From contig JABAYY010000080.1 of the NCBI GenBank assembly GCA_018608765.1, positions 1-55,298 of the forward strand: a stretch of DNA of 55,298 nt, read 5' to 3'. The position numbers and the translations under genes are program-made. Below the pieces are notes generated by a model, which saw nothing but the letters and a program-made list of their open reading frames with translations, did no database searches and was not told the DNA's origin. This DNA comes from Flavobacteriaceae bacterium (lineage in GTDB: Bacteria; Bacteroidota; Bacteroidia; Flavobacteriales; Flavobacteriaceae). Of this stretch, positions 38,201 to 47,371 are shown in pieces (position 1 is the stretch's first letter; every line of letters begins with the position of its first letter).

Positions 38201-40378
38201 CAAAACAGATCGAGTTCCTTTGATAGTATCCAATGGGAACGAAGTTTGGACGGAGGCGTAAGTTGGACAGATATTTCAGAGGTTTTAAACAGTTTTGAAG
38301 GAGTGGAAACAAGTGACTTACAAATTTTAAATACAGAGCTCTCTGCAGCTGCTAGTTTGTTTCGCGCCAGAATGGAGCGCATAGACTATGTTTGTGGGCC
38401 AACATATACAAATGAAGTTGAGCTTGTTGTTAATCCTTTACCAGTAATTCAATCAACTGTTGAGTTGTTCCAGTGTGATCAAGATTTAGATGGAATCACC
38501 TTTTTTAATCTCAATGAGGCCAGTCAATTAATATCCTCTAATTACCAAAGCGAAACTTTTTCCTTCTATTTTTCGCAAGCTGATGCCGAACTTGGAACCG
38601 ATACTGCAGCTATTTCAGACTCTATTAGTTATGAAAACACAAATCCAGACCCCTCCATTAATCCAAACACATTATACGTTAGAGTAGAAACTGGTTTTGG
38701 TTGTGCCTCAGTCGCCGAGTTAAATTTATTAGTGTCAACAACACAAATACCACCTACATTTTCGATACCTGATTACAAAGCCTGTTTTGATGCATCTGAT
38801 GGTCTAACCACTTTTGATTTTAGTGATTCTGAAGCGGTTATTTTAAATATTTTTCCTGTAAATCAGTCTCTTACAGTTACTTACTACGAAACAGAATTCG
38901 AAGCACTTTCAGAGACAAATCAGATTATCGATACTTCTAATTATGATAATAGCACAGGACTCAATCAGTCAATCTGGGTTCGAGTGGACTCTAACATAGA
39001 TAATTCATGTATTGGTGTGGGCTCTTATATTAATTTAGTTGTAAACCCATTACCACAGATAGAGACTCCTACAGCCACCCCTTATTATTGTGTTGATGGT
39101 ATGAATACATTAACCATTGACTTGCCATTGGAATTTGATAGCTTGTTATTAGGATCTCAGTCCGTAACTGATTTTTCGGTTAGTTATTATACGAATAACA
39201 GTGATGCATTAGGCACGAATAACTCAATGACCACGCTGTCAAATACATCTTCCTCTCAGACGGTTTACTGCAGAATTGACAATCTAATTACATCTTGTTT
39301 TGATATAAAATCGTTCACGATAGATTTCATCACAAAGCCCCAAGCAATTTCAGCAGGACCGTATGTAGTGTGTGATACGGATAATGATGGTATTTTTGTA
39401 TTTGACACGTCCAATTTAGAGACCACTACTCTCGATGGACAAACATCCATGTCAATTGATTATTTTGATGCTTCCGGCGCTCCATTATCAGATTCAAATG
39501 GTCTGATTATCGCAAGTCCCTTTCCTGCCACCTTTTCTACAACTACCAAAACAATTCGTGCAGTAGTTTCAAATGCTTTTTGTGCCAATGCTTTCGTAGA
39601 TATTAGTTTTACTGTGAATTCTAACACAGGTTTTTCTGTAGATGATATTGTAATTTGTAACGGTTCAACAGAATATTTAGAGTTAGATTTAGAATACCCA
39701 TCAAACACATATAATTACAGTTGGCTACTGCCAAATTCGGACACTTATTTTTCTGTTTTACCTGAAATTACTGTAAGTCAAGTCGGGATTTATTCTGTTA
39801 CGGTTACGAACCTAGATGGAAGTTGCACAAATACTCAAAATTTTGAAGTTTTTACTTCGGAGGGACCAACAGTTTCAATGGAGGATATTACGGTTGTTGA
39901 AGCCACCTCAAATAATTCTATTTTTATTTTAGAGGCTAATTTAGGGTCAGCCAATTACGAGTTTAAATTGATAGACGAAAATGGATTATTGGTTTCTGGA
40001 TATCAAGAAGAAGGCTATTTTGGAAATCTAACAGGAGGTTTTTACACGCTCTATATCAGGGACGAACTTCAGTGTGAAGAGGTTTCAATTACAATTCCAG
40101 TGATTTATTTCCCAAACTTTTTTACGCCTAACAACGATGGTTATAACGATGTTTGGAAAATTAAAGGCGTCCTTCCTAACAACTATATTTCTAGCCAGAT
40201 TTATATATTTGACCGGTATGGAAAACTTTTAAAATCAATGTCATTAAATAATAATTATTGGGATGGCTTGTATAACGGAGTACGTCTTCCTGCAAGTGAC
40301 TACTGGTTTAGAATTGAATTTATTAAACTAGACGGAACTCCATTAAGTACACAAGGTAATTTCAGTCTTAGGTACTAA
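35258..40378 (+). CDS. Giant secreted protein with T9SS type B (gliding-associated) sorting domain
   Basis: A 1706-residue exported protein. Residues 1-24 are a signal peptide. Residues about 40-475 resemble an IgGFc-binding-protein N-terminal domain (ADNSNATPQNQFLHIS, YVWTSKTAFAYQGIGG, LFFVPPLNCKTPKTINNIP). Residues 555-585 and 760-950 are Asp-rich, thrombospondin type 3-like calcium repeats (DSDGDLVVDALDLDSDNDGV pattern). Ig-like domains follow, several beginning with CDxDxDG, and residues about 1615-1706 form the type B C-terminal domain (FTPNNDGYNDVWKI ... IFDRYGKLL). It is probably displayed on the cell surface, perhaps in adhesion or gliding; target unknown. It lies directly upstream of gldB and gldC. 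Confidence 0.9.
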   Translation: MSKLKVKYICSLVLLLSLQLSYAQLSRTHYIPPICAADNSNATPQNQFLHISTPSVSPVSVTVTEIGGTVSVLSASNANPIEILIGSGTNTPFISDVNTTGTKYTNKGYSIQADQPVYASVRLIAGVSQSQAGSLVSKGLSGLGTTFRIGTFTNQKTFTSASTDYLNFVSVMATENNTQVNFSDLPSGVVIENNTPLSVVLNYGESYVIALNPGVTPANRDGLVGALVSANKPVVVNCGSSNGSNSTGGGRDFGIDQIAPFETILIDGQAYSEYIFVRANGYDDIERPLIVAHLDNTAVYVNGDDLTGTLLTTLSAGDYISIDGSYFSTQSASGSNPGGNMYVWTSKTAFAYQGIGGSNNEANQELFFVPPLNCKTPKTINNIPLIQNTGTGSAVFSGGITIVTEVDASIFVNGAVMTAPPQAVNGNPNFETYLINGLSGNVSVSSDKQIYISYYGASGVAALGGFYSGFIFKPEIASVALSTVITELCIPNIELNISSLETFDSYQWFYNGLAIAGATSETWIPDTPGFYQLQGVITDCQTVLSDNIPVSGCAGDIDDDGVNNNVDRDNDNDGTLNSQESNCDLTFNLSNSAGPFFTANSISSTANNLTTTFTGYTDQTMVFQAASTTATSESSSSYELTFNEPTSFILQQSDSGSIPGTIEFDDEEIFVFSVAYDETLTVVDPENQLLIDTNYDGIYDNDVEEFTAFEIRFKLNSAILSSNDVSFSFHSNQASGFSIKYINKSDAVINSAAFQLIQACRPIDSDGDLVVDALDLDSDNDGVFDVIENGNSNLDQDQDGQIEEVELNDLNSDGRHDAALNPGDFDGDGVLNFLDLDSDNDGLYDLFEAGVGINTLDLDNDGQIDLGFLDSNMNGASDVTEALSPIDSDANNTPDFIQLDSDSDGCFDSDEAGFTATLGILDGTAVDNNGLVTGGDGYDFAIDSNLDGLFDYQDNVNISPIELTSPVVVCEFENTSISVLLQNRSSSFDSIQWERSLDGGVSWTDISEVLNSFEGVETSDLQILNTELSAAASLFRARMERIDYVCGPTYTNEVELVVNPLPVIQSTVELFQCDQDLDGITFFNLNEASQLISSNYQSETFSFYFSQADAELGTDTAAISDSISYENTNPDPSINPNTLYVRVETGFGCASVAELNLLVSTTQIPPTFSIPDYKACFDASDGLTTFDFSDSEAVILNIFPVNQSLTVTYYETEFEALSETNQIIDTSNYDNSTGLNQSIWVRVDSNIDNSCIGVGSYINLVVNPLPQIETPTATPYYCVDGMNTLTIDLPLEFDSLLLGSQSVTDFSVSYYTNNSDALGTNNSMTTLSNTSSSQTVYCRIDNLITSCFDIKSFTIDFITKPQAISAGPYVVCDTDNDGIFVFDTSNLETTTLDGQTSMSIDYFDASGAPLSDSNGLIIASPFPATFSTTTKTIRAVVSNAFCANAFVDISFTVNSNTGFSVDDIVICNGSTEYLELDLEYPSNTYNYSWLLPNSDTYFSVLPEITVSQVGIYSVTVTNLDGSCTNTQNFEVFTSEGPTVSMEDITVVEATSNNSIFILEANLGSANYEFKLIDENGLLVSGYQEEGYFGNLTGGFYTLYIRDELQCEEVSITIPVIYFPNFFTPNNDGYNDVWKIKGVLPNNYISSQIYIFDRYGKLLKSMSLNNNYWDGLYNGVRLPASDYWFRIEFIKLDGTPLSTQGNFSLRY

Positions 40379-40424
40379 CGCCTTATTTTTTACGACATAA
40401 TTCAATTATAAAATATAGATTAAT

Positions 40425-40432
40425 TACTTTTG
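40425..40432 (+). promoter_or_regulatory. -7 promoter box of gldB
   Basis: TACTTTTG matches TAnnTTTG exactly and its last base is the first base of the GTG at 40432. A promoter here would give gldBC transcripts starting near 40439. The upstream -33 element is poor. Confidence 0.45.
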
Positions 40433-41451
40433 TGGTTCAATTGATTTTAAATTATATTTTGAAAATAAAGCACACACCATTCCAGTTTTACCATGTTTTA
40501 AAAACCATTGTTTTTTTAGTGGTTATTTGTGTCTTTTCATGTCAGAATTCATCAAGAATTGAAACAGAAATATCTAAAATTGATCTGGATTTAAACATCG
40601 AAAGATTCGATCAGTTGTTTGCAACTTCAGGACCTTCTGAGCTTCCAGCGCTAAAACAAAATTATCCGTTTTTATTCTCTAAAAGATATGCAGATTCGGT
40701 ATGGGTTAAGCGTATGAGTGATCCTATTCAACAGCTTCAAAACAAAGCTGTGGACAGTGTTTTTGAAAATTTCTCTAGTACTGAATCTGAAATATTTAAC
40801 TTTTATCAGCACCTTAAATATTATAATAAAGCATTAAAAACCCCTCGACTGATCACAGTACTTTCGGACGTTGATTATCGTAATAAAGTGGTCATAACAG
40901 ATTCTATTGTACTTATAGCGTTAGACACTTATCTTGGTGCCGACCACGAGTTTTACACAAGTTTTTATGACTACATCAAACAAAATTTAGATAAAAATCA
41001 AATTGTATCAGACTTGGCAACAGCCTATGCAGAACGATTAATTTATCAACCGAAACGATCTACTTTTTTGGAAGAAATGATCTATTTTGGAAAGCAATTA
41101 TATTTGAAAGATCTTTTGATTCCTTTTAAAGAAGATAATGAAAAAATAGGGTATTTGCCTTCCCAATTCGAGTGGGCTGAAGATAATGAGTTTTATATAT
41201 GGCAGTATTTTGTAGAAAAAGAATTGTTATATCAAACGGATAGAAAATTACTAGCACGGTTTATTATTCCGGCACCTTTTTCTCGCTTCAATTTAGAATT
41301 AGACAGTGAGTCGCCTGGCCGACTTGGTCAATATATAGGGTGGAAAATTGTAAGTTCCTATATGGAAAACAATACAACCCCTTTACTTGAAATGCTTCAA
41401 ATGGAGGCTACAGATATTTTTAATAACGCAAAATTTAAACCAAAAAAATAA
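40432..41451 (+). CDS. gldB: Gliding motility lipoprotein GldB
   Basis: GldB is a lipoprotein needed for gliding and for the type 9 secretion apparatus in Flavobacterium. The 339-residue frame has a hydrophobic stretch ending in Cys37 (VFSC) and then the family pattern IDLDLNIERFDQLF, YPFLFSKRYADSVW, LDTYLGADHEFY and PGRLGQYIGWKIV. No ATG precedes the lipobox: the choices are GTG at 40432, TTG at 40441 and TTG at 40459. Because a perfect -7 box overlaps the GTG, the TTG at 40459 (LKIKHTPF, lipid Cys then residue 28) may be the real start. It shares one base with gldC. Confidence 0.9.
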   Translation: MVQLILNYILKIKHTPFQFYHVLKTIVFLVVICVFSCQNSSRIETEISKIDLDLNIERFDQLFATSGPSELPALKQNYPFLFSKRYADSVWVKRMSDPIQQLQNKAVDSVFENFSSTESEIFNFYQHLKYYNKALKTPRLITVLSDVDYRNKVVITDSIVLIALDTYLGADHEFYTSFYDYIKQNLDKNQIVSDLATAYAERLIYQPKRSTFLEEMIYFGKQLYLKDLLIPFKEDNEKIGYLPSQFEWAEDNEFYIWQYFVEKELLYQTDRKLLARFIIPAPFSRFNLELDSESPGRLGQYIGWKIVSSYMENNTTPLLEMLQMEATDIFNNAKFKPKK

Positions 41452-41789
41452 TGGCAAATACCCATACTTCAAAGATTGAAATGACTGTAGAATTAGATGA
41501 AAATCGCGTTCCCGAAAGTTTATTTTGGACGGCTCAAGATGGAGGTGTAACACAAGAAGAGGCTAAAGCGATGATGCTTTCTGTGTGGGATCAGAAAAAG
41601 CAGGAAACACTTCGTATTGATTTATGGACTAAAGACATGCCTGTAGATGAAATGAAATTATTTTTTCATCAAACATTGGTAACGATGAGTGATACGTATT
41701 TACGTGCTACTCAAGATGAAAAAATGACTGCTACGATGAAAGATTTTTGTGATTATTTTGCTGAAAAATTAGAGCTAGTTAAAAAGTAA
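41451..41789 (+). CDS. gldC: Gliding motility protein GldC
   Basis: A 112-residue protein without signal peptide, matching GldC: SKIEMTVELDENRVPE, MLSVWDQKKQETLRIDLWTKDMPVDEMKLFFHQT in order. GldC is required for efficient gliding and is encoded with GldB. Translation is coupled by a TAATG overlap. Its stop codon ends one base from the convergent rodA stop. Confidence 0.93.
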   Translation: MANTHTSKIEMTVELDENRVPESLFWTAQDGGVTQEEAKAMMLSVWDQKKQETLRIDLWTKDMPVDEMKLFFHQTLVTMSDTYLRATQDEKMTATMKDFCDYFAEKLELVKK

Positions 41790-41790
41790 A

Positions 41791-43071
41791 TTACCACTCA
41801 TTTAATCTATTGGAGTCTAATTTTAAAAAGATAAAAACCAAGATCGTAAAGCCCCAAAGCCCTGAGCCTCCGTAGCTGAAAAAAGGTAAAGGAATTCCAA
41901 TAGTTGGGATGAGTCCCATCACCATACCTATATTAATTAGAAAGTGAGCAAACAGTATACTCGCCACACTGTATCCATAAACCCTGCTGAACTGTGATTT
42001 TTGTTGTTCTGAAAGATAGACGATCCGTAAAATCAACAATACAAAAAGCAAAACTACCGCACTACTTCCAAAGAACCCCCATTCTTCACCTACTGTACTA
42101 AAGATATAATCTGTGTGTTGTTCTGGAACAAAATTTCCTTTGGTACGTGTGCCATCCATAAACCCTTTCCCAAAAGTGCCTCCAGATCGAATGGCTTTTT
42201 CGGACTCATTGAGGTTGTATGAAATATTCCGCTTCATTGCTTCTAGTTTCAAAGGGTCTTTTTCTAAGCGAAGCCAAAGTCCAATACGATTTTGCTGGTG
42301 TTTTTGAAGGACATTGTTATAGGCCCATTGCACGCCAAGACTCAATCCAATACTACATATTAGTAGTGTCAAAATACCTCTGATTTTTTTCTTTTTTCTT
42401 TTAAAAAAAAGTTGATAAAGGAGGAGAATTCCTGCTAGAGAAATACAAACGTATAACGCAGAAAATTTTAAAGTTGCAATTCCTAAAAAGGCTACATAAA
42501 CAGTGAATAACAGGTAGTATTGAGGAATGCCTTCTCTATAAAATACAAAAAATAAACTTGCAAACACAAGCGTGCTTCCAGCATCATTTTGTAATAAAAT
42601 TAAACCCGCTGGTATGCCCACTAATATGGCAGCCCTTATCTGATCTTTTTGTTCTTTAATATTGGTTTGTAGATCGCTTATATACTTGGCCAGTGCCAAG
42701 GCTGTAGCGAATTTAGCAAATTCACTCGGTTGTAAAGTCATTCCTCCAAAATCATACCATGAGATGGCTCCATTTATTTGCTTTCCAAAAATAAACAACC
42801 CTATTAATGATAGGATAGAACCAAGGTAAATGATACTTGCAAAGCGTTCGTAAAATTTAGCATCAACAGCTAAAATAAGAACAATTAATACCACGGAACT
42901 TATTATAAAAAATAGTTGCTTTCCGTACGGCTTAGAAATATCTAAGTAGGAGGTAAACTCACCTGCTGCAGAGGCTGACAAAATATTAAAATACCCAAAA
43001 ACAACTAGCGCTGTAAAAACAATCACAGCAATCCAATCTAATTGAAAACTATTGGTGCGGTTTAGGTTCAT
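41791..43071 (-). CDS. rodA: Rod-shape glycosyltransferase RodA
   Basis: RodA (SEDS family) polymerises lipid II into glycan strands during elongation, in complex with PBP2. The 426-residue protein has about ten membrane spans and the family segments GGMTLQPSEFAK, LLQNDAGSTLVF, GKGFMDGTRTKGNFVPEQHTD and FFSYGGSG. It is the last gene of the mre cluster and overlaps mrdA by four bases. Confidence 0.94.
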   Translation of the reverse strand: MNLNRTNSFQLDWIAVIVFTALVVFGYFNILSASAAGEFTSYLDISKPYGKQLFFIISSVVLIVLILAVDAKFYERFASIIYLGSILSLIGLFIFGKQINGAISWYDFGGMTLQPSEFAKFATALALAKYISDLQTNIKEQKDQIRAAILVGIPAGLILLQNDAGSTLVFASLFFVFYREGIPQYYLLFTVYVAFLGIATLKFSALYVCISLAGILLLYQLFFKRKKKKIRGILTLLICSIGLSLGVQWAYNNVLQKHQQNRIGLWLRLEKDPLKLEAMKRNISYNLNESEKAIRSGGTFGKGFMDGTRTKGNFVPEQHTDYIFSTVGEEWGFFGSSAVVLLFVLLILRIVYLSEQQKSQFSRVYGYSVASILFAHFLINIGMVMGLIPTIGIPLPFFSYGGSGLWGFTILVFIFLKLDSNRLNEW

Positions 43072-44933
43072 TGGTCATTAATTTTAAAAGGTTTTCCGCT
43101 GTAAGGTTTGAGGTATTCGTCTTCTAAACTTTTTTCGATGACTAACCGCTCCATACGCTTTAAAGTCACCTCTCCTTTTATATATTTCTCAATCATTAAA
43201 CTTGCCATACGTCCCGCCCATCGCGCTCCGTAATAGCCATTTTCAACCAGGATGGCAATCGCAATTTTTGGATCTTCTTTTGGTGCAAAAGCTACAAATA
43301 TGGAGTGGTCTGTGAGCTGTTGTCTTACACCATCAATTTTAGTAAAATTTTCTGCAGTCCCTGTTTTACCACAAATTTCTATCCCTGGAACTTTTAGAAA
43401 ACTGGCCGTTCCTTTATTATATACATTATGCATTCCTTCAATTATGGAGTCATAATATTCGGAGTTAACAGATGTTTGTTTAGAGTTTATAAAGTTAGGA
43501 TCCATATCTTGATCTTCAATTGATTTTATGATATGTGGGGTATAATAATGGCCTTTATTCGCAATTGCTGCGGTCATATTTGCCAATTGTATGGGCGTTA
43601 CTAAAATCTCTCCCTGTCCGATGGCGTTTGAAATGATAGTAGTCGCACCCCATTGAAAATCTGGATACCATTTGTCATAATAAGTACCGTCTGGAATGTT
43701 TCCTTTTTTCCCAACGGACAAATCATTTCCTAAGAAATTACCTAACCCAAAACTTTTGATATGATCACTCCAAATATTCATCGACTCAGATGCATTACTA
43801 TATTTCTCAACGGTTGTTCTAAACGCCATTGCAAAATAGGAGTTACATGAATAACTTATCGCAGAATCTAGATTTCTATACCCTCCGCCACAGTGACACT
43901 GCATGACGCGTTTGTTTTTTCCGTAGACATATCTTTCCGTACAAATTATATTTTTTTTCGGAGTGATAGCCTTTTCTTGTAAAGCAGTTAATGCAACTAA
44001 TAATTTAAAAGGAGATCCTGGAACATGCATTCTTGTAAGTCCTTTGTCAATTAAAGGCCGGTGAATGGTGTCTAAGTATAATTTGGTGTAGTTTTTGGAT
44101 CGTTGGCGTCCAACTAACAAGTTTGGATTGTAAGAAGGTGCAGAAACAAGACTTAATATTTCTCCTGTACTTGGCTCGATAGCTACGATTCCACCTATTT
44201 TATTTTGCATTAGCAATTCTCCGTAAGCTTGAAGTTCAGAATCAATAGTGATTTTTATATCCTTTCCAGGAATTGGAAGCGTATCAAACGCCCCTTCTTT
44301 ATACGCTCCAATATCTCTATTATAAATATCTTTTTGGATGTATTTGACACCTTTGACTCCTCTGAGTGTTTTTTCATACGAGATTTCAACGCCTTGTTTC
44401 CCAATCAAATCTCCAAGGCGGTAGTAAGCATCCTTAGTAATTTCTTTATTATTAGCCTCGGCAATGTATCCTAATACATTGGCGCCAATGGAAGTTTGAT
44501 AATCTCTCAACGATCGTTTTTGAATGTAAAACCCTTTAAATTTTCTTAGTTTTTCAGAAAGAAAAGCATAGTCTTCTTTTGAAAGGTGACGTAAAAAAGG
44601 GGATGGAAGTCGTGGTGAATAATTCTTAGCTCGTTTATAAGATTTATAAAAACGAGCTTTATCAATTTTCAATAAATTACAAAATAGTATCGTATCTAAA
44701 GGCTCAACTTCCCTTGGAATCACCATGACGTCATAACTCGGTTGATTGGCTACTAAAAGGCTGTCATTTCGATCGTAAATGTAGCCACGTTTTGGGTAAT
44801 GAAATACTTTTCGAATGGCATTGTCATTGTCAATATCAAAAGCATTTGCGGTATAAATTTGCAAATAAAATAAACGCCCAGTAAAGCAAATACCAGTTAG
44901 AATGACCAATCCAAAAAGAAGTATTTTTCTCAT
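43068..44933 (-). CDS. mrdA: Penicillin-binding protein 2
   Basis: PBP2 is the transpeptidase of the elongation complex. The 621-residue protein has an N-terminal membrane anchor (3-26), the pedestal domain, and a transpeptidase domain with Ser307-x-x-Lys310 (GSPFK), Ser362-Cys-Asn364 and the later KTG (CGKTGTAEN). Cys331, Cys346, His347 and Cys348 cluster near the active site and could bind zinc, as reported for E. coli PBP2; this is inference. It overlaps mreD and rodA by four bases each. Confidence 0.95.
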   Translation of the reverse strand: MRKILLFGLVILTGICFTGRLFYLQIYTANAFDIDNDNAIRKVFHYPKRGYIYDRNDSLLVANQPSYDVMVIPREVEPLDTILFCNLLKIDKARFYKSYKRAKNYSPRLPSPFLRHLSKEDYAFLSEKLRKFKGFYIQKRSLRDYQTSIGANVLGYIAEANNKEITKDAYYRLGDLIGKQGVEISYEKTLRGVKGVKYIQKDIYNRDIGAYKEGAFDTLPIPGKDIKITIDSELQAYGELLMQNKIGGIVAIEPSTGEILSLVSAPSYNPNLLVGRQRSKNYTKLYLDTIHRPLIDKGLTRMHVPGSPFKLLVALTALQEKAITPKKNIICTERYVYGKNKRVMQCHCGGGYRNLDSAISYSCNSYFAMAFRTTVEKYSNASESMNIWSDHIKSFGLGNFLGNDLSVGKKGNIPDGTYYDKWYPDFQWGATTIISNAIGQGEILVTPIQLANMTAAIANKGHYYTPHIIKSIEDQDMDPNFINSKQTSVNSEYYDSIIEGMHNVYNKGTASFLKVPGIEICGKTGTAENFTKIDGVRQQLTDHSIFVAFAPKEDPKIAIAILVENGYYGARWAGRMASLMIEKYIKGEVTLKRMERLVIEKSLEDEYLKPYSGKPFKINDQ

Positions 44934-45436
44934 GTCTCTTTCCTGCTAAATAATGAACTAAAGAGTAAACTGAGTATAAGTGTAAAACTACTAGAATAGA
45001 CGGTTTGTTGGAGGATTAGTACAGCTTTAGTTTTATCAAAAACAACAAGAGAAAACAAAATTAAGTGATGAATGACGATGAGCAATAAAAAGTAAATCAA
45101 CCGCCGTGAGAAGTCTATATTGCTAAATTTTATTGATTGATAGTCGTAAGCCGCCCCAAATGAAAATTTCAAAAAAAGCGGACGGATATATGCAATGGCA
45201 ACACTTGCTGCTGCATGTACCCCACCAGAATCTAAAAATATATCGACAGTGTATCCTATAAAGAAACTAAGAAAAATAAACAACAATCGATTGTTTGTGA
45301 CCGGGTATAATATTATAAAAATAACGTAAACGTAAGGGTTTATTTCTCCAAGGAAATTTATATTGCTACACACTAGAACTTGAAGTAAGACCAGTCCTAT
45401 AAAACTCAAAATAATTCTCAATACAATATTATTCAT
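44930..45436 (-). CDS. mreD: Rod-shape-determining protein MreD
   Basis: A 168-residue integral membrane protein with about five hydrophobic spans (IILSFIGLVLLQVLVCSNINFLG, PYVYVIFIILYPV, LLFIFLSFFIGYTVDIF). Sequence conservation of MreD is low, so the call rests on membrane pattern, size and position between mreC and mrdA. It overlaps mreC by eight bases. Confidence 0.9.
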   Translation of the reverse strand: MNNIVLRIILSFIGLVLLQVLVCSNINFLGEINPYVYVIFIILYPVTNNRLLFIFLSFFIGYTVDIFLDSGGVHAAASVAIAYIRPLFLKFSFGAAYDYQSIKFSNIDFSRRLIYFLLLIVIHHLILFSLVVFDKTKAVLILQQTVYSSSFTLILSLLFSSLFSRKET

Positions 45437-46235
45437 TGGAAATAGTTAAGGCTCTTAATTCGTTTATATCAGTGTTTTTTATTATGTAAACATGCTCTAG
45501 ATTTCTCATATTATTAAACAATTTAACATCAATAATATAGAGGTCTTCTGTCTCATTGAGGCGGAAAGATTCAACCGTTCCAACAGGGATGTTTGGGGGA
45601 AAGGTGGAGGAGTATCCACTAGTAACAATTGTGTCTCCGATTGACAGCTTCACAAGGTCTTGGATGTCTTTTAATTGGGTGATTTCTGGCGATTTACCAT
45701 CCCAACTCAAAGTTCCAAAATAATTAGTTTTTTTTAATTTTACATTGACACGACTGTTTGTGTTTAAAATAGATAATACTCTGGAGTAGTTTTTTGAAGT
45801 TTCGTCAATAATTCCTACAATACCATTAGAAGTGATTACGCCATAATCTTCTTCAATACCATCACTATCCCCCTTGTTAAGAGTCAGATAGTTATTGGGA
45901 AGGGCATAGCTGTTTTTGTATACTAGACTTGGTTGTAATTCATATTTATATTCCAAAAGTGTGTCAACGGGCACTACATTTTCTTTTTCAAAAACGGTCA
46001 TTTTCAAGCGACTGTTTTCTTCTAAAAGAATTTGGTTTTCTTTTTTCAGGTTGAAATATTGAGTAATGCCGTGAAACGTCCCATAAATACTCCCAGTTAT
46101 TTGATTGGAGGAATTTAAGAATTTACTGCGGTGATACTCATGCGATTGAATCGTGAGTGAAAGGGCGTAAGAAAACAACAACAAAAACAGGACAAATGTT
46201 TTGTTTTTAATGAAGAAATTAAAAAGTTGTTGCAT
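45429..46235 (-). CDS. mreC: Rod-shape-determining protein MreC
   Basis: MreC is a periplasmic scaffold that links MreB with the wall-building enzymes. The 268-residue protein has an N-terminal membrane span, a coiled coil around NLKKENQILLEENSRLK, and two beta domains with NYLTLNKGDSDGIEEDYGVI and GDTIVTSGYSSTFPPNIPVGTV. It follows mreB by ten bases. Confidence 0.94.
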   Translation of the reverse strand: MQQLFNFFIKNKTFVLFLLLFSYALSLTIQSHEYHRSKFLNSSNQITGSIYGTFHGITQYFNLKKENQILLEENSRLKMTVFEKENVVPVDTLLEYKYELQPSLVYKNSYALPNNYLTLNKGDSDGIEEDYGVITSNGIVGIIDETSKNYSRVLSILNTNSRVNVKLKKTNYFGTLSWDGKSPEITQLKDIQDLVKLSIGDTIVTSGYSSTFPPNIPVGTVESFRLNETEDLYIIDVKLFNNMRNLEHVYIIKNTDINELRALTISNE

Positions 46236-46245
46236 TACTTAAGAA

Positions 46246-47274
46246 CTATTTTATCAGGACACTTTTATATTTTGTAATATTTTTTAGAACAATTCCAGTT
46301 CCTCTCACAACAGCTCTTAACGGGTCTTCTGCAATATAAACAGGTAAGTCTGTTTTTTGCGATAATCGTTTGTCTAAGCCTCTCAGCATTGATCCTCCCC
46401 CGGCTAGATAAATACCCGTATTATAAATGTCAGCTGCGAGTTCTGGAGGAGTTTGTGAAAGTGTTTCCATCACAGAATCTTCAATTCGTAGAATCGATTT
46501 GTCTAATGCTTTTGAGATTTCGCGGTGTGTAATTTGTACCTGTTTTGGTTTTCCTGTCAATAAATCTCGTCCTTGCACATTCATTTCATCTGGCGGAACT
46601 TCTAAATCTTCAGTAGCAGCACCAATTTGTATTTTTATTTTTTCTGCGGTACGATCTCCAACATACAAATTGTGTTGTGTTCGCATATAATAAATGATGT
46701 CGTTTGTAAACACATCCCCTGCGACTTTGACCGATTTGTCACATACAATTCCTCCAAGTGCAATTACTGCAATCTCAGTGGTTCCACCACCAATATCAAC
46801 AATCATATTTCCTTTTGGTTGCATGATGTCAACGCCAATTCCAATCGCAGCTGCCATAGGTTCATGGATTAGGTAGACCTCTTTGCCATTCACGCGTTCA
46901 GCAGATTCTTTTACCGCTCGCATTTCAACTTCTGTAATCCCCGAAGGAATACAAATTACCATTCTAAGAGAAGGCGTGAATAATTTATTTTTTAGTGCAG
47001 GAATACTTTTAATAAACAAGCTTATCATTTGCTCAGAGGCATCAAAATCAGCTATCACACCATCTTTTAAAGGTCGGATTGTTTTGATGTTTTCATGCGT
47101 TTTCCCTTGCATCAAATTAGCTTCTTTCCCTACAGCAATAATTTTTCCAGAAATACGGTCTCTAGCAACAATAGAAGGGCTGTCAATTACAACTTTATCA
47201 TTGTGAATTATTAAGGTGTTGGCGGTGCCTAAATCAATGGCTATTTCTTCAGTTAAGAAGTCAAAAAATCCCAT
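46246..47274 (-). CDS. mreB: Rod-shape-determining actin homologue MreB
   Basis: MreB forms membrane-bound filaments that direct side-wall synthesis. The 342-residue protein shows the actin-fold motifs IDLGTANTLI, VIADFDASEQMI, HEPMAAAIGIG, IVDIGGGTTEIAVI and YLAGGGSMLRGLD. Length is normal. Confidence 0.97.
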   Translation of the reverse strand: MGFFDFLTEEIAIDLGTANTLIIHNDKVVIDSPSIVARDRISGKIIAVGKEANLMQGKTHENIKTIRPLKDGVIADFDASEQMISLFIKSIPALKNKLFTPSLRMVICIPSGITEVEMRAVKESAERVNGKEVYLIHEPMAAAIGIGVDIMQPKGNMIVDIGGGTTEIAVIALGGIVCDKSVKVAGDVFTNDIIYYMRTQHNLYVGDRTAEKIKIQIGAATEDLEVPPDEMNVQGRDLLTGKPKQVQITHREISKALDKSILRIEDSVMETLSQTPPELAADIYNTGIYLAGGGSMLRGLDKRLSQKTDLPVYIAEDPLRAVVRGTGIVLKNITKYKSVLIK

Positions 47275-47371
47275 ATGCTATAAAAATTAATCGAAATTAT
47301 TAGTGTACAATGCTGCTTTGTAAATGTACTAAAATAAACTTTAGTTTGAAAACGAGATTCACTAAAATTAA

